From: JABMMZ01 sp964438995
GTDB lineage: Bacteria; Bacteroidota; Bacteroidia; NS11-12g; UBA955
Assembly: GCA_964438995.1 (NCBI GenBank)
Contig: CAYTMQ010000002.1
Location: 1-64,000, forward strand
Length of the DNA: 64,000 bases
Direction of reading: 5' to 3'
Shown here piece after piece: positions 62,579 through 64,000 of this stretch; position 1 is the stretch's first letter; each line of letters starts with the position of its first letter. The translations under genes and the position numbers were made by a program. Below the pieces are notes generated by a model. It worked only from the letters and a program-made list of their open reading frames with translations. It did not search any database and was not told the DNA's origin.

Positions 62579-64000
62579 ATGCAAACACACTTTTCTAAAT
62601 GCATCAAATTGCTTGCATGTATCTATTGTTTTGCTGGACATTTTGTTTACGCTCAAAACGCCAATATTTCTTTTCAATTTAAACTTTCTAACTATTGCAA
62701 AACCAGTGCAGGAGTTTATAAAAGAGCTACAAACACTTTAGTGAGAACTCTTTGGAGCAATGTATCTTATCCTGCTGGCACCCATACTGCATTCTGGGAC
62801 AGAACCAATGACGATGGTTTATTTCTTAGTGATACTGGCTATTTTGTCAAAGTACTATCTAATAATGTTAATTATTCTTGGGAGGGTGTTGTTGGCAATA
62901 ACTCAGATTCTTTAACCGGTTCTTCTAAAATTAGAACCTTTGAAAGATTTAATAGCATGGCTTTTAGTGGTGATTATGGCTATTATGGTATTGGATATAC
63001 CGAAGGTGTACCTTCATGTTATAAAATCAACATCCACTCTCCAAATAACAAAATCAATATTCTTTTTGGCATAAGCAAAGACATAGACCTAGAATGCAAC
63101 TATGTAGCAACTGATGGGTCATTGGTTTATTGGACAGGTATTGACCCTTATAATCCAGGATTGTCATTTGTTTTTGCTACAAATACCAAAAACGATGAAG
63201 AAGTTGCTTTTTCAAATGGTGTAGCTCAGTCAACCACTTATGGTAGACAATACCAATCGGCTATTAATCTATTTAACAACGAAATCAATGCCGAACCCAG
63301 TGGATTAGCGGTTCAGAAAAACGGCTCATTGTTGTTTGTGGCCCATAAGAATCTCAACCAAATCAATGTGCTTAATAAAACCACTGGTGCTTTAGTTAAT
63401 ACGCTATCGTTTACCGCTCCTAGAGAAATTTGTATGGATGCTAACGACAACCTTTGGGTGCTTTCTGGTGCTAATACCATTGAGAAATTTACTGTTAATA
63501 GCAATGGTACTCTGTCTTCTGCCACTTTGTCTATCTCTGGTTTATCAGAGCCTTTGGCAATGGCTGTATCACCTAACAACTCTAAAATTTGCATCATCGA
63601 TGGTGCTGCTTCTCAGCAAATAAAAGCCTTTAGTAATACTACTGGTGCTCCTGTGTGGACCCTTGGTTCGGCTGGTGGGTATATCAATAATGCCTCTGTT
63701 AACGATTACAAATTCTATTTCAGCGATTCTGTTACATTGTTATCTAAGCCCTTTATTGCTTTCCAATCTGATAGTTCTTTTTGGGTGGGCGATGTTGGTA
63801 ACGAAAGGGTACAACACTACTCTGCTGCTAGAACTTTCATCAACAGAATTATGTGTCTGCCTCACTCCTACTCTACGGTTGTTGATAGAAACAATCCAAA
63901 CAGAGTGTTCAACGAATATTTAGAATTTAATGTTGATTACACCAAACCGCTAGGACCGAACAACGGCTCTTGGACTTTAGTTAACAACTGGAGAAGAGGC
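62579..64000 (+). CDS. giant secreted paralogue 3, truncated by window end
   Basis: An open frame of 474 codons from ATG to the last base, with no stop. Signal peptide MQTHFSKCIKLLACIYCFAG...VYAQ, then the FlgD-like Ig domain (SYPAGTHTAFWDRTNDDG) and the start of the beta-propeller-like region. Residues 1-239 are diverged from paralogue 1, while residues 240-474 are encoded by DNA identical to it. By analogy a PA14 domain and a T9SS tail should follow beyond the window. Confidence 0.9.
   Translation, partial: MQTHFSKCIKLLACIYCFAGHFVYAQNANISFQFKLSNYCKTSAGVYKRATNTLVRTLWSNVSYPAGTHTAFWDRTNDDGLFLSDTGYFVKVLSNNVNYSWEGVVGNNSDSLTGSSKIRTFERFNSMAFSGDYGYYGIGYTEGVPSCYKINIHSPNNKINILFGISKDIDLECNYVATDGSLVYWTGIDPYNPGLSFVFATNTKNDEEVAFSNGVAQSTTYGRQYQSAINLFNNEINAEPSGLAVQKNGSLLFVAHKNLNQINVLNKTTGALVNTLSFTAPREICMDANDNLWVLSGANTIEKFTVNSNGTLSSATLSISGLSEPLAMAVSPNNSKICIIDGAASQQIKAFSNTTGAPVWTLGSAGGYINNASVNDYKFYFSDSVTLLSKPFIAFQSDSSFWVGDVGNERVQHYSAARTFINRIMCLPHSYSTVVDRNNPNRVFNEYLEFNVDYTKPLGPNNGSWTLVNNWRRG
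63296..64000 (+). repeat. 705-bp identical segment, copy in paralogue 3
   Basis: Identical to 53525-54229 up to the window edge. Paralogue 2, lying between the two, differs at many synonymous sites over the same region, so the identity is recent exchange between copies 1 and 3. Confidence 0.95.

Noticed and set aside
63313..63923. Small ORFs in other frames, duplicated at 53542-54152
   Set aside because: They are shadows of paralogues 1 and 3; their identity only reflects the 705-bp DNA identity.

Overview
The window reads as chromosome of an AT-rich member of the Bacteroidota, probably Chitinophagia or a neighbouring class. Evidence: several proteins end in type IX secretion (T9SS) sorting domains, including a gliding-motility-type C-terminus; S46 and M61 peptidases, a TonB-dependent receptor and DUF1800/DUF1501 secreted proteins are present; Shine-Dalgarno sequences are not evident; and many genes are preceded by the Bacteroidota -7 element TAnnTTTG, often only 8-25 bases before the start codon. 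Several genes use TTG or GTG starts.

Layout. Positions 1-742 hold only decayed repeats. 743-4084 carries an orphan ORF, a cystathionine beta-synthase-like gene and a B12-binding/GTPase protein that corresponds to the N-terminal half of IcmF. 4139-9722 is a minus-strand, tightly coupled run (DUF4159, lipid kinase, SUI1-like factor, flippase, TonB receptor). 9760-13686 has a hypothetical protein, a thiolase, lpxB and a membrane protein. 13771-14968 is an unusual divergent pair of small membrane-protein genes whose 3' UTRs and terminators are inverted copies of each other. 15015-24321 holds an M61 peptidase, rnpB (minus strand), an S46 peptidase, a coupled membrane protein/rsmI/lnt operon, a DUF1801 gene and rluF. 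24318-28269 is a tandem duplication of secreted M43 metalloproteases next to lysA; the duplication left a lysA C-terminal relic between the copies. 28328-31032 is a ruvX-def-unknown-cyclophilin-cyclophilin operon. 31081-33463 is an rbfA-methyltransferase-permease operon. 33542-39520 carries transporters (LysE-like, PnuC), an outer-membrane-type protein, a thioredoxin-fold protein, an alkyltransferase-like protein and a beta-CASP nuclease.

From 39659 on, the window is dominated by large secreted proteins: a 1722-residue PKD-repeat protein with a type B T9SS signal, the DUF1800/DUF1501 pair, and three tandem giant paralogues (FlgD-like Ig, beta-propeller-like, PA14, Ig repeats, T9SS tail). Small genes (zinc ribbon, TfoX-N, HicBA) and a RhlE-like RNA helicase lie between them. 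The third giant paralogue runs off the window end, and its last 705 bases are identical to the first paralogue, 9771 bases upstream.

The functional themes are surface and secreted proteins, envelope lipid and lipoprotein biogenesis (lpxB, lnt, lipid kinase, flippase, LolE-type permease), and RNA/ribosome housekeeping (rnpB, rsmI, rluF, rbfA, def). The strongest leads for something new are recent gene conversion in the PA14 family, the divergent small-membrane-protein pair with duplicated 3' UTRs, the lysA relic that orders the M43 duplication, and the stand-alone IcmF N-terminal half in an operon with a cystathionine synthase. No CRISPR array, tRNA, transposase or prophage gene was seen.
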